From assembly GCA_964577195.1 (NCBI GenBank), contig CAZNYF010000051.1, positions 1 through 16,894 of the forward strand: DNA of 16,894 nt. The letters are read 5' to 3'. A program made the position numbers and the translations under genes. How positions within the stretch are numbered: the first letter of the stretch is position 1; each line of letters starts with the position of its first letter. The notes beneath the pieces are model-generated. The model made no database searches and was not told the origin of the DNA. It was given only the letters and a program-made list of their open reading frames with translations. Of the stretch, positions 1 through 7,210 are shown piece after piece. This DNA is from HyVt-560 sp964577195. GTDB taxonomy: Bacteria > Pseudomonadota > Gammaproteobacteria > UWMA-0217.

Positions 1-548
1 CTGCGCCAAAGAAAATTGCAAAACCACGGCCAGCAGTTAGACCATTACCAAATACCCCATTATCTGGGAAACAAGCGCAAACTGAAAAATCCTTTCAAAA
101 TCTGTCAACCATCAATGCTGATAATGATCAAGATGGTGTCGTTGATGCAAAAGATATATGTAAAGATACACCGACTGACGTGCAGGTGAGTAAAATAGGT
201 TGTGCCAGCTTTATAGGGGTGATTAAAGGTATTTCGTTTAACTCGAAATCAGACTATCTAAACGCAACGACGAAATCAACTTTAGATCTTATTGCGGAGA
301 ATCTCTCTAAATTCAAACATCAGAAATTTGTAATTGTTGGTCATGCTGATAGTTCAGAAGGGCCTAATTCCAAAAGGTTTTCTCTTAAACGCGCATTAAC
401 TGCATCCCGCCACCTTGTGAGTAAAGGGATACCCACGAGCCAATTGAGATTTGCTGGTGCCGGCTCTACCAAGCCGTTAGTGAGTAATGCGACGGAAGAA
501 GGTAGATCTAAAAATAGAAGGCTGGAGATCTATAGAGTCGGATCTTAA
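1..548 (+). CDS. OmpA-family outer-membrane/peptidoglycan-binding protein, C-terminal part
   Basis: Partial gene cut by the left window edge; the first complete codon in frame is at position 3 and no stop occurs before 546-548. Order seen: a Pro/Lys-rich linker (about residues 1-38 of the visible part), one thrombospondin-type-3-like calcium-binding repeat (DNDQDGVVDAKD... ending in a Cys, positions 120-206), then an OmpA C-terminal domain. That domain has the peptidoglycan-binding hallmarks GHADS (about 350-364) and GRSKNRRLE near the end. The family anchors envelope proteins to peptidoglycan; the linker-TSP3-OmpA order suggests an OmpA/OprF-type porin or envelope protein whose beta-barrel or other N-terminus lies outside the window. 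The GTG at 180 lies inside the TSP3/OmpA junction and is not a real start. It converges on the PilZ gene and is probably unrelated to the flagellar operon. Family is certain; exact role is unknown. Confidence 0.9.
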   Translation, partial: APKKIAKPRPAVRPLPNTPLSGKQAQTEKSFQNLSTINADNDQDGVVDAKDICKDTPTDVQVSKIGCASFIGVIKGISFNSKSDYLNATTKSTLDLIAENLSKFKHQKFVIVGHADSSEGPNSKRFSLKRALTASRHLVSKGIPTSQLRFAGAGSTKPLVSNATEEGRSKNRRLEIYRVGS

Positions 549-566
549 GGTGCGTGCTGATTAAGA

Positions 567-590
567 AAGCCAGGAGCCTGGTTTAATTAA
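567..590 (+). terminator. Possible rho-independent terminator after the OmpA-family gene
   Basis: A 7-bp stem (AAGCCAG / CTGGTTT, one G-T wobble) with a 4-base loop GAGC starts 19 bases after the OmpA-family stop and runs into a T/A-rich tract. Stem GC is modest and the T-run is short and broken, so this is a weak candidate. Confidence 0.4.
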
Positions 591-701
591 TAATTGTTGG
601 AGTTATAAATATTTATTCTTTAATTCCACATTCAGTCAGTACACCTGAATGTTAATAATTTAATTAACGAATTTAATTCTTTTAAATTGAGGAGTTCTGC
701 T

Positions 702-732
702 TAGGGCCCGTTAACACTGTTAACAGGCCCTA
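702..732. repeat. 14-bp inverted repeat between convergent genes (bidirectional terminator candidate)
   Basis: TAGGGCCCGTTAAC (702-715) and GTTAACAGGCCCTA (719-732) pair over 14 positions with one mismatch around a 3-base loop. It lies 15 bases past the stop of the minus-strand PilZ gene and also downstream of the plus-strand OmpA-family gene. A T-tract is missing on either side, so termination is inferred only from position and hairpin strength. The rest of 549-747 is AT-rich with no gene visible. Confidence 0.55.
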
Positions 733-747
733 GGAAAATAGATAACT

Positions 748-1311
748 TCAAGTCACAACTATCTTTAGAGCTTCAGTTTGGACTTTGTGAATATGTTGAA
801 ACAATTGCTCTTCATCTTCTTCATGAATATGAGTAAATCGGGCTGCAGTCTCGTATTTATTAGACTTGCTTGAAACATCGCAGCGAATAATCGTACTAAT
901 CGTGTGAACACGTATACGGGAAGGGAATAAGCGAATGCTTATTTCTACCAAAGAGTTTTCTACAAATTGAGTAGAGCAGAAAAAGCTGATACCCGAAGCG
1001 CTTAAATCAACGCTATGCGTTGGTTGCATTGGAAGCGTTTTATCACCTGTGCCAGTGTGATTAGTGAGCCGCTGAATTTCCTTTTCCAGATATTCAATAT
1101 AGTTTGTAACATCTGGGAAGCGTCGCTCGATACTCAAAAGACTGGGGCGATTAATCTTTTTTTCTCGTACAAATTGATTGGCCAACTCAGCTTCCTTATG
1201 TCTTCGCTCAAACAGATCAACGATGTTCGTTGCTGAACAGTTCACTGCTTTCACAGTCATGGCAACTTTGTCTGATACTCGGAAAAACTTTCGTTGGTTG
1301 GCGTTGCTCAT
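748..1311 (-). CDS. PilZ-domain c-di-GMP-binding protein next to the flagellar stator
   Basis: Predicted cytoplasmic c-di-GMP receptor of 187 residues. Both halves of the PilZ ligand motif are visible: RKFFR (RxxxR, residues 7-11) and DLSASG (DxSxxG, residues 102-107). About 90 residues separate them, whereas the two motifs are usually about 20-30 apart; the insert is rich in charged residues and looks helical (ERRHKEAELA..., IEYLEKEIQRL). Such an insert is seen in some gammaproteobacterial PilZ proteins. The start at 1311 is preferred because AAGG lies 7 bases upstream and it leaves a 16-base gap after motB; the longer ATG at 1359 would overlap motB by 32 bases and adds a Lys/Ser-rich, unconserved-looking tail. 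Position directly after motA-motB suggests a role in c-di-GMP control of motor speed or stator engagement, comparable in idea to YcgR, but it lacks the YcgR N-terminal domain as such. Confidence 0.87.
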   Translation of the reverse strand: MSNANQRKFFRVSDKVAMTVKAVNCSATNIVDLFERRHKEAELANQFVREKKINRPSLLSIERRFPDVTNYIEYLEKEIQRLTNHTGTGDKTLPMQPTHSVDLSASGISFFCSTQFVENSLVEISIRLFPSRIRVHTISTIIRCDVSSKSNKYETAARFTHIHEEDEEQLFQHIHKVQTEALKIVVT

Positions 1312-1327
1312 GTAGGTACCTTTATAT

Positions 1328-2164
1328 TTACTGGGTTGAGATTTTTTGCTTACTTTCAAGTGAGGCGTCTGCGTCTACCATGGCCGTGTCGATGTTGATC
1401 TCTATTCGACGATTCTTAGATCGGTTTGCTGAGCTGCTATTGGCAACCAGTGGCTTGGAGGAGGCGTGAGCACGAATTTGAATCCTGCTTTGATCTTTTA
1501 AACCATGATGCGTGATGTGGTGTACAACACTGGCAGCGCGTGCAGATGACAGCACCCAATTAGAGGGATATTGACGCGTGGTTATTGGAATATTGTCTGT
1601 GTGCCCTGCGACCACAATATTACCGGGACTGTTATTCAAGACCTGAGCGATTTTTGTCAGCACAGGTCGAAACTCCGAATTCAATTTAGCCAAGCCTGAG
1701 CCAAACGAACCGCTCTCGTTAATCCGAATGAGTAAGCGTTCATCTTCTATCGCGATTTCCAACAAACCATCTTCAATTTCTTTTTTGAGCGTTTCTATCA
1801 TTCTGGTGACAGTTTCGGCTACATTTTTGGTAGCGGGGTCAATTGAACTGATGTCACTTTGCACTGTGTCGATAGTTTCCTGCTTAATGACTTTAATCAC
1901 TGTCGGTTTAGGCTCACCTGGAGAATACTCCTGAGCTATGATGCTGGTTCCCATTGGAGGCTCGATTGCAGGGATATCTCGCTGTACACCAAAGGCCATT
2001 TTTACAGAGCCGGCAACCTGCTTGAATTTTTCAATGTCCATTTGTGAAAATGAAAGTAGTAACACAAAAAAGCACATTAAAAGAGACATTAGATCAGCAA
2101 ATGTCATGACCCATGCGGGCAATCCTTCTTCACACTCTTCCTGAGCTGGGCATTCTTCAGCCAT
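1328..2164 (-). CDS. motB: Flagellar stator protein MotB/PomB
   Basis: 278 residues. One N-terminal transmembrane helix (about residues 18-40) carries the ion-binding aspartate in TFADLMSLLMCFF; it is D24, the same number as in Vibrio PomB. The following stretch (MDIEKFKQVAGSVK, then GTSIIAQE) also matches the PomB pattern. A linker leads to a C-terminal OmpA/MotB peptidoglycan-binding domain, with GHTDN at about residue 184 and NRSKNRRIEI near 250. With the upstream PomA-like partner it forms the stator unit that converts ion flow to torque; the resemblance to PomB suggests Na+ coupling, which is inference. An 85-base gap containing a perfect hairpin separates it from motA. The ribosome site is AGGA 6 bases before the ATG. 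Confidence 0.95.
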   Translation of the reverse strand: MAEECPAQEECEEGLPAWVMTFADLMSLLMCFFVLLLSFSQMDIEKFKQVAGSVKMAFGVQRDIPAIEPPMGTSIIAQEYSPGEPKPTVIKVIKQETIDTVQSDISSIDPATKNVAETVTRMIETLKKEIEDGLLEIAIEDERLLIRINESGSFGSGLAKLNSEFRPVLTKIAQVLNNSPGNIVVAGHTDNIPITTRQYPSNWVLSSARAASVVHHITHHGLKDQSRIQIRAHASSKPLVANSSSANRSKNRRIEINIDTAMVDADASLESKQKISTQ

Positions 2165-2210
2165 GTTTTTTCCTGTTTGGGTTTGGTGCAGGTTTTATTG
2201 GTTGTTAGAT

Positions 2211-2239
2211 CTAGTACTCCAACATTGTTGGAGTACTAG
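2211..2239. repeat. Perfect 13-bp hairpin in the motA-motB intergenic gap
   Basis: CTAGTACTCCAAC (2211-2223), loop ATT, GTTGGAGTACTAG (2227-2239): a perfect inverted repeat with a 3-base loop, centred in the 85-base gap between motA and motB. No T-run follows on the minus strand, so a simple terminator is not supported. It could be an mRNA stabiliser or processing site, or a member of a dispersed palindrome family; the first 11 bases recur at 16564-16574. Confidence 0.8.
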
Positions 2240-2249
2240 TTGTTGTGCG

Positions 2250-3014
2250 CTATGATTTTTTGCCTTTCTTTCCGTCATTCTGTTCAGGTAAATAGGCCGT
2301 TAACATTTGCTTTAAAATACGTGGATTGGTGCCTTCCTGAATCGCAGAAATTGACTCAAGGATTAACTGCTTATTCAGCGTTTCAGCTGCGCTGACACCA
2401 CGGAGTTTTTCAGAGAGTGGTAACGCAAATGCAGTGGCAATAATGGCACCATAGAGTGTTGTTAATAGTGCGATAGCCATCGCTGGCCCGATACTTTTAG
2501 GGTCGTCCATATTAGCGAGCATTTGTACAAGTCCAATGAGCGTCCCGATCATACCCATTGCTGGAGCGGAGTCGCCGATTGATTTGAACATTTTTGCGCC
2601 AACCTTTTCTCTGTCAAGCTGCAAGTTAATTTGCTGCACCAGCATTTTATGAATGACTTCAGAGGCATGTCCATCGATGCACATGCGTACACCTTTTTTC
2701 AAAAAAGGATCGGATATTTTACGACCTTCCAGTGCTAGTAAACCTTCTTTTCTTGCGGTATCAGCAAGTTCCACAGCTTCTTTAATTAATTCGTCTGGCG
2801 ACGTGACTTTATTTATGAAGGCGCGCAGCGCAACTTTAAACGAGCCTAAGAACTGTTTTAGTGAGATTTGCATCAATGTGACGGCAAAGGTACCGCCAAT
2901 TACGATGATTAGACTAGGCGTATTTAAAAAAGTACCGGCGCTACCGCCTAAAAAGATCGCTGAAAATATAACGCCAAAAGCAGCAATGAGTCCGATTAAG
3001 GTTGCTAAATCCAC
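2250..3014 (-). CDS. motA: Flagellar stator protein MotA/PomA
   Basis: 254 residues with the four-helix MotA/PomA layout: helices at about 5-23, 33-50, 150-169 and 176-200, with a large cytoplasmic loop between the second and third. Loop charges R88, K89 and E96 match PomA positions, and the ion-pathway segment GPAMAIALLTTLYGA contains the T185-T186 pair equivalent to PomA Thr186. The MDDPKSIGPAM stretch is also PomA-like, so the pair is closer to the Na+-type or MotC group than to enterobacterial MotA. The start is GTG at 3014, with AGGAG 6 bases upstream. A long 461-base leader region with a sigma-54-like site precedes it, so motA-motB-pilZ is probably a separate transcription unit. The coupling ion is inferred, not shown. 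Confidence 0.95.
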   Translation of the reverse strand: MDLATLIGLIAAFGVIFSAIFLGGSAGTFLNTPSLIIVIGGTFAVTLMQISLKQFLGSFKVALRAFINKVTSPDELIKEAVELADTARKEGLLALEGRKISDPFLKKGVRMCIDGHASEVIHKMLVQQINLQLDREKVGAKMFKSIGDSAPAMGMIGTLIGLVQMLANMDDPKSIGPAMAIALLTTLYGAIIATAFALPLSEKLRGVSAAETLNKQLILESISAIQEGTNPRILKQMLTAYLPEQNDGKKGKKS

Positions 3015-3147
3015 GAAGTTCTCCTGTTTATTCTGTGTTTTTTATTGCTCAATCAAAAATCTGACGAGACTTGATACGCAACTAAGAGTTGTTGCTAGCC
3101 GCGTTTGATTGATCCATCAATCATTAAGTTGATTCTTATACGAGTAT

Positions 3148-3162
3148 GCGAATCTTGTGCCA
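3148..3162 (-). promoter_or_regulatory. Candidate sigma-54 promoter for motA-motB-pilZ
   Basis: On the minus strand the sequence reads TGGCAC-AAGAT-TCGC. The -24 element matches fully; the -12 element has TCGC in place of TTGC but keeps the essential GC, and the spacing is correct. A start site near 3136 would give a leader of about 120 bases before the GTG of motA. Stator genes are often under sigma-28, but I found no good sigma-28 site in this gap. Moderate confidence because of the single mismatch. Confidence 0.5.
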
Positions 3163-3374
3163 TAAAGGGCTTAGTTGAGGATTTTTACTTTCAACGTGCT
3201 CGCGTAGCTAAAGCTGTGATGGAGAACATTCTATGATGTGGTACAGATGTGAATTCTTACCGCTTAGCCGTCTGCTGTTGATAAATCTGACGGAAAATAA
3301 TTACCGCAGCGGTAATGTTTGTTGCTGTGTAACTACTCAGCTATAACTCTGCTTGAAACTAGCCATACTTTGAA

Positions 3375-3413
3375 GTAGGTTGGGCATGTCGCAAGCTCCT
3401 TTGCCCAGCCTAC
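3375..3413. repeat. 12-bp hairpin, REP-like, after the DUF2802 gene
   Basis: GTAGGTTGGGCA (3375-3386) and TGCCCAGCCTAC (3402-3413) pair with one G-T wobble around a 15-base loop. It lies about 60 bases past the DUF2802 stop and could close that transcript. Palindromes of the GTAGG-TGGGC type are common dispersed intergenic repeats in bacteria; no T-run is present. Confidence 0.65.
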
Positions 3414-3475
3414 ACAGACTCATTTCTGCAACGGTTAATATTCACTGAGTAGTGACGTTGCTGCTTTGGTTGCAT

Positions 3476-3865
3476 TCAAACCATATAGAGTTGGTTTACC
3501 TTTTCACGTTCCTCTATATCAAGGTTACCGTGGCTTGAAACCAATATTGCAGCTTCTGAACGACTAATGCCTAGCTGCAGCTCCAGTTGCTCTACGCTAG
3601 CACCTTGTTGAGCCATCTTAATGGCGTTGGAGAGGATGGATTCACTTTGATTTGATGCGGTTTTTAGCGAGAAATCGCTACGAATGGATTCGATGGCTTT
3701 TGTTTGCAGCTCAGTACGTTCTTTGATCTCGCGCATTTCTGTAATTAGAGCAAGGAGGACACGTCGCATGCCAAGTTGATCTTTACGAAACAGATAGAGA
3801 AAATAGCCACTTACAAGCAGCCCGGCAATCAACAAAGATGCGGTTATGGAAAAAATTGTATACAT
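3476..3865 (-). CDS. DUF2802-family protein with one N-terminal membrane helix
   Basis: 129 residues: a transmembrane helix at about 5-26 (IFSITASLLIAGLLVSGYFLYLF), a charged coiled-coil-like stretch at about 40-70, and a C-terminal helix-turn-helix-like region (AIKMAQQGASVEQLELQLGISRSEAAIL, about 82-109) followed by a histidine-glycine loop. This is the pattern of the DUF2802 proteins that close the fliA-che-motCD-cheW operon in Pseudomonas (PA1465 type). Function is unknown; conserved linkage to motility genes is the only clue. Here it lies next to fliA with no che genes between, separated by a MITE-like element. Confidence 0.75.
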   Translation of the reverse strand: MYTIFSITASLLIAGLLVSGYFLYLFRKDQLGMRRVLLALITEMREIKERTELQTKAIESIRSDFSLKTASNQSESILSNAIKMAQQGASVEQLELQLGISRSEAAILVSSHGNLDIEEREKVNQLYMV

Positions 3866-3936
3866 AAGTATGTGTAATCCTTTTTAGTCAGGTAGATTAG
3901 TACTATGAACCAACTGTTTTTTTGATAGGTTTTCTA

Positions 3937-4097
3937 GGAGGCTGTCCGAGAATAGAGAGCCTACTGCAAACTCCTCAGAAACCATTAACTGAGATTATAA
4001 AAATCGTTAAATAGACCCACTATTCGCCTCATTTGATAAACTCATTTAATGGCTCCTGAGTGATTTTCGCTACGGCTCCTATTCTCGGACAGCCTCC
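3937..4097. mobile_element. 161-bp MITE-like element with 19-bp perfect terminal inverted repeats
   Basis: GGAGGCTGTCCGAGAATAG (3937-3955) is repeated as its exact reverse complement at 4079-4097. Weaker complementarity continues inward to about 50 bases on each side (for example CTCCTCAG-AACCATTA against TAATGG-CTCCTGAG). The ends resemble insertion-sequence termini; the interior is AT-rich and has no coding potential, so it would need a transposase supplied elsewhere. I see no clear target-site duplication. It begins 6 bases past the fliA stop, at the place where che genes usually start. Confidence 0.75.
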
Positions 4098-4103
4098 AGC
4101 AGG

Positions 4104-4829
4104 TTAAGCATTGGTGAGTTCGTCGATTTTAGCGCGTAACCTTGTTACTGCCTGACCGTGGATTTGACTGATCCGGGATTCACTCACTTCCAGAACTGCG
4201 CCGATTTCTTTAAGATTCATTTCTTCATCATAGTAGAGCGACATAACCAGTTTTTCTTTTTCAGGTAACTGGTCTATTGCTTGAATCAGAATATCGTTTA
4301 GATCGTATTCGTGAGCAATTTCTTCTGGCTGTAGTTCGCTCGATCGAACTTCGCCAAAGTCCGTCCCCTCGAATTCACTGATTTCTTTAGCGCTGAGTAA
4401 TTTTGCACAAGACATCTCATGCGAAATTTGATGATATCTTTCCAGAGTAATATCCAGCTGAGCGGCAATCTCCCTATCAGTAGGCGGGCGTTGATTCTGC
4501 GCCTGTAGCTCGCGAATTGCGGCTGCGACTTCGCGCAATTGTTTGGCTGTCGATCTTGGTGTCCAGTCTGACCCACGGACTTCATCTAGCATTGCACCGC
4601 GGATACGCGTACCAGCCCAAGTTTCAAATTTAGCTCCCTTGGTAGGGTCGAATGACTTTGAAGCGCTGAGTAGCCCAATGAGCCCGACTTGGGTTAAATC
4701 ATCAAGTTGAACTGAATCAGGTAGTTTGGCTAATAAATGCAAAGCAATTTTTTTAACCAGAGACGCATGTTGTATCAGAATATCTTCTTCACTCTGATAT
4801 TGAAACGCAGCCAGATTAGAATTCATCAT
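4104..4829 (-). CDS. fliA: Flagellar RNA polymerase sigma factor FliA (sigma-28)
   Basis: 241 residues, the normal length. Region 2 is visible (HLLAKLPDSVQLDDLTQVGLIGLL; then FETWAGTRIRGAMLDEVRGSDW with SFDPTKGAKF before it), followed by region 3 (REVAAAIRELQAQNQRPPTDREIAAQL) and region 4 with a helix-turn-helix (LPEKEKLVMSLYYDEEMNLKEIGAVLEVSESRISQIHGQAVTRLR). It directs transcription of class IV flagellar genes and is normally held by FlgM. The start has two adjacent ATGs (4829 and 4826) 9 bases after the flhG stop, with a weak AAGAA ribosome site. The stop is followed at once by a MITE-like element. Confidence 0.97.
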   Translation of the reverse strand: MMNSNLAAFQYQSEEDILIQHASLVKKIALHLLAKLPDSVQLDDLTQVGLIGLLSASKSFDPTKGAKFETWAGTRIRGAMLDEVRGSDWTPRSTAKQLREVAAAIRELQAQNQRPPTDREIAAQLDITLERYHQISHEMSCAKLLSAKEISEFEGTDFGEVRSSELQPEEIAHEYDLNDILIQAIDQLPEKEKLVMSLYYDEEMNLKEIGAVLEVSESRISQIHGQAVTRLRAKIDELTNA

Positions 4830-4838
4830 TAATATTTC

Positions 4839-5684
4839 TTACGCCGCAGTGGATTGATTAATTAACCGTTCAAGAAAAAATTCCATTCCGCCACTAGCGG
4901 TTTCAGGCGAGTACCATTCAGAAACTCTTTTTGCGACGTCTTTAAATGCGTGTGCAGCCATACTTTGTGGGTAACATTTGAGTAGCAGTTTTTGCTGTTG
5001 GTTGGCTTGGCGTACATATTTATCTTGCGGAATAGCACCAAGGTATTTTATTTCTATATTTAGAAACTGATCGGTGGTATTTAACAAGCGTTGATATAGT
5101 AAAAATCCATCAGCACTGTTATCAACGCGGTTGGTTAATACATGGAAGCGTTTGACAGCATAATCTTGCGCTAAAACTTTTATTAGACCATAACTGTCAG
5201 TGAGTGAGGTTGGCTCATCATTAATTACCACCAAAACTTCACTGGCTGCCTGACAAAAATTTAATACGCTTTTATTAATGCCGGCTGCAGTGTCCACAAT
5301 TAATGTGTCAATATCACGCTTAAGTTCATTAAATGCATTAATTAAACCGGCGTGTTCGTTTGAACTTAGTTCGGCCATTTCCTGTATGCCGGACCCGGCA
5401 GGTACAATTAACAGGCCTTCTGGCCCATCAATAACAACGTCTTCTAAAGAGCATTCACCGCGAATAACATGCGAAAGATTGTAGCGAGGATTCAGTCCCA
5501 ACAATACATCAACGTTGGCGAGCCCCAAGTCCGCATCAAGTAGCATGACTGAGCGTTTCATTCGTCTGAGTGCAACACCCAGGTTGATTGCAACACTGGT
5601 TTTTCCAACCCCTCCTTTACCACTGGTAACAGCGATCGCAAGAGCCGGAGCCGGATTGGAAAATAGATCTGTAATTTTATTCAT
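4839..5684 (-). CDS. flhG: MinD/ParA-type ATPase FlhG (FleN), flagellar number regulator
   Basis: 281 residues. The deviant Walker A motif SGKGGVGKTS lies at 21-30, the switch region LLDADLGLANVDVLLGL at about 48-64, and Walker B-like LIVDTAAGI at about 132-140, all typical of FlhG/FleN. In polar flagellates it limits flagellar number by opposing FlhF and by restraining the FleQ/FlrA activator. The ATG overlaps the flhF stop by one base (TAATG), indicating translational coupling. The N-terminus before the P-loop is short (about 20 residues), as in Pseudomonas FleN. Confidence 0.96.
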   Translation of the reverse strand: MNKITDLFSNPAPALAIAVTSGKGGVGKTSVAINLGVALRRMKRSVMLLDADLGLANVDVLLGLNPRYNLSHVIRGECSLEDVVIDGPEGLLIVPAGSGIQEMAELSSNEHAGLINAFNELKRDIDTLIVDTAAGINKSVLNFCQAASEVLVVINDEPTSLTDSYGLIKVLAQDYAVKRFHVLTNRVDNSADGFLLYQRLLNTTDQFLNIEIKYLGAIPQDKYVRQANQQQKLLLKCYPQSMAAHAFKDVAKRVSEWYSPETASGGMEFFLERLINQSTAA

Positions 5685-7174
5685 TATGGCTGTTGATGGT
5701 GATTGTGATGATTTTGATCGCTTGTTTTGGTTCTGGGTGCCGAGTGATTAAGCGTTTGATTTCTTAGTGTAGACACTGCTTTTTCTACCAATTGGCGTGG
5801 ATTGGCTACATGCAAAGCCGAAGTGATTTTAGATTCTTCAGTCCAGTAAGAAATCGGTAATTGGTTGCTGATGGCGCTGCTTAAGAGTTCGCCTAGGTTT
5901 GCCGCTTCATCTAATTTAGTCATGATTGCGCCTGCAATGTCCTGGCGAGAAAATGAAGAAATAATTCGATCCAGTATTTGGTATTGCGCCGTTGCAGGCA
6001 TTACCAGATAGTGTTGAATGTTTGGAATTTGCAATGCCATCGTAGCAATACTTTTCGGATTTCGTAAATCCTGCTGAGTTAATCCTGCCGTATCAACCAG
6101 TACCATTTTCTTATTTTGCATAGCAGATATTAATTCACGAATCTGATCTTTTTCAGTTGCTCGAAGCACGGGTATGCCGAGCAATCTGCCGTAGGCAGCG
6201 AGTTGTTCGTGTGCGCCGAAGCGGCTTGTATCAGTGCTAATTAGAACGATGTCATCGTTGCCGTGTTGTTGCGTAAATTGCAGCGCCAGTTTGGCAATAG
6301 TCGTCGTTTTTCCTGCTCCGGCCGGGCCAATAAAAACTATGGTGCCACCCTTTTTAGAAATTTTATCGCCAGTCACTCTAATTTCTTTTGCCAGTGCTGC
6401 CAGCGCATCTCGAGCTGCAAGTTGGGGGGTCGCGTTATCAATATTTTTCAGTGATGAAACAATTTTTGTCGCCAAATTTTCAGTGAGTCCCAGTTCCGTC
6501 ATACGTTGTAATACAGATGCGCGTGCCGGGCTGCTTTTTGCCCATAGACCCATGTGCATATTACTGAATTGATTTTCCATCATGCCTCGTAATCGAGATA
6601 GTTCCTGGCGCATGGAGCTAATTTGTGGGTCTTCACTTGCTTGTGCGTTGGACGCTTGATTTTTTGGCGACCTGAGTGCGGACTTTGCTTTATTGATGGT
6701 ATCGGTAAAGCTATTTGTTTTACCACCAGTATTAGCGTTGTTTTCTGGGGTAGAGCTATTGCCTGGAATAATAGGCTGTAGAACGGGCGGATCTAGATTG
6801 GCAGCACCCAATCCGGTATAGGGTGTACCAGCGGTGGGAATAGAACCCGAAAAAGTATCTGTTTTTTCTTTTTTAATGAATTTATCCAATGAAGGAGGTT
6901 GTGTCTCTGTCATTTGAGCTGATTTAATGTCCGCGGACTTAAGGTCTGTTTGAACAGTATAGGTTTGTTGCGAGTTAGTTTTTTCACTGACGTAATCGAC
7001 AACCGGATTATCATGTTCACCAAACAACATGTCGTCGTTACCATCAGCAGCAACAATTTCTATACCATCTGGAACCTGTCGGTTACTTAAAATTAATGCA
7101 TCATCACCGAGTGCTTCTTTTACCTTACGCATTGCACTGCGAGAGTCACTTCCAATAAAGCGTTGGATATTCAT
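5684..7174 (-). CDS. flhF: SRP-family GTPase FlhF, flagellar polar placement
   Basis: 496 residues. An N-terminal B domain (MNIQRFIGSDSRSAMRKVKEALG...) is followed by a long low-complexity Pro/Thr/Asn/Ser linker (about 65-185). The NG domain has P-loop GPAGAGKTTT near residue 280, DTSRFGAHEQL near 315, DTAGL near 361 and TKLDEA near 418. The P-loop has A-G-A where GPTGVGKT is usual, but the catalytic GKTT is intact. FlhF marks the pole and recruits the first basal-body parts. The C-terminus is His/Gln-rich (HHNHHQQP) and its stop overlaps the flhG start by one base. A 230-base gap with an inverted-repeat element separates it from flhA. Confidence 0.96.
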   Translation of the reverse strand: MNIQRFIGSDSRSAMRKVKEALGDDALILSNRQVPDGIEIVAADGNDDMLFGEHDNPVVDYVSEKTNSQQTYTVQTDLKSADIKSAQMTETQPPSLDKFIKKEKTDTFSGSIPTAGTPYTGLGAANLDPPVLQPIIPGNSSTPENNANTGGKTNSFTDTINKAKSALRSPKNQASNAQASEDPQISSMRQELSRLRGMMENQFSNMHMGLWAKSSPARASVLQRMTELGLTENLATKIVSSLKNIDNATPQLAARDALAALAKEIRVTGDKISKKGGTIVFIGPAGAGKTTTIAKLALQFTQQHGNDDIVLISTDTSRFGAHEQLAAYGRLLGIPVLRATEKDQIRELISAMQNKKMVLVDTAGLTQQDLRNPKSIATMALQIPNIQHYLVMPATAQYQILDRIISSFSRQDIAGAIMTKLDEAANLGELLSSAISNQLPISYWTEESKITSALHVANPRQLVEKAVSTLRNQTLNHSAPRTKTSDQNHHNHHQQP

Positions 7175-7210
7175 TTAGTCTTCCTTAACTTAATAATATT
7201 TTAGTGTTAA

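Larger units (their letters stand above)
3015..3475. other. 461-base intergenic region between the DUF2802 gene and motA
   Basis: No gene is visible. It holds the sigma-54-like site (3148-3162) and three inverted repeats: GATTGA/TCAATC with a 4-base loop (3107-3122), ATTACCGC/GCGGTAAT around one base (3300-3316), and the longer arms at 3375-3413. A gap this long inside an otherwise tightly packed cluster suggests that the stator genes are a separate unit, or that genes have been lost here. Confidence 0.7.

Noticed and set aside
180..548. GTG at 180 as the start of a short OmpA-domain protein
   Set aside because: The frame is open to the window edge and the upstream codons encode a linker and a TSP3-like repeat that normally precede this domain.
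1312..1359. Longer PilZ start at 1359
   Set aside because: It overlaps motB by 32 bases and adds a Lys/Ser-rich extension; the ATG at 1311 has an AAGG ribosome site and begins just before the PilZ RxxxR motif.
2653..3108. 151-residue plus-strand frame antisense to motA
   Set aside because: Shadow of a well-supported gene; no family resemblance and no promoter or ribosome site.
3866..3936. Remnant of a che gene between the MITE-like element and the DUF2802 gene
   Set aside because: The stretch is too short and AT-rich, and no che-like peptide is recognisable in any frame.
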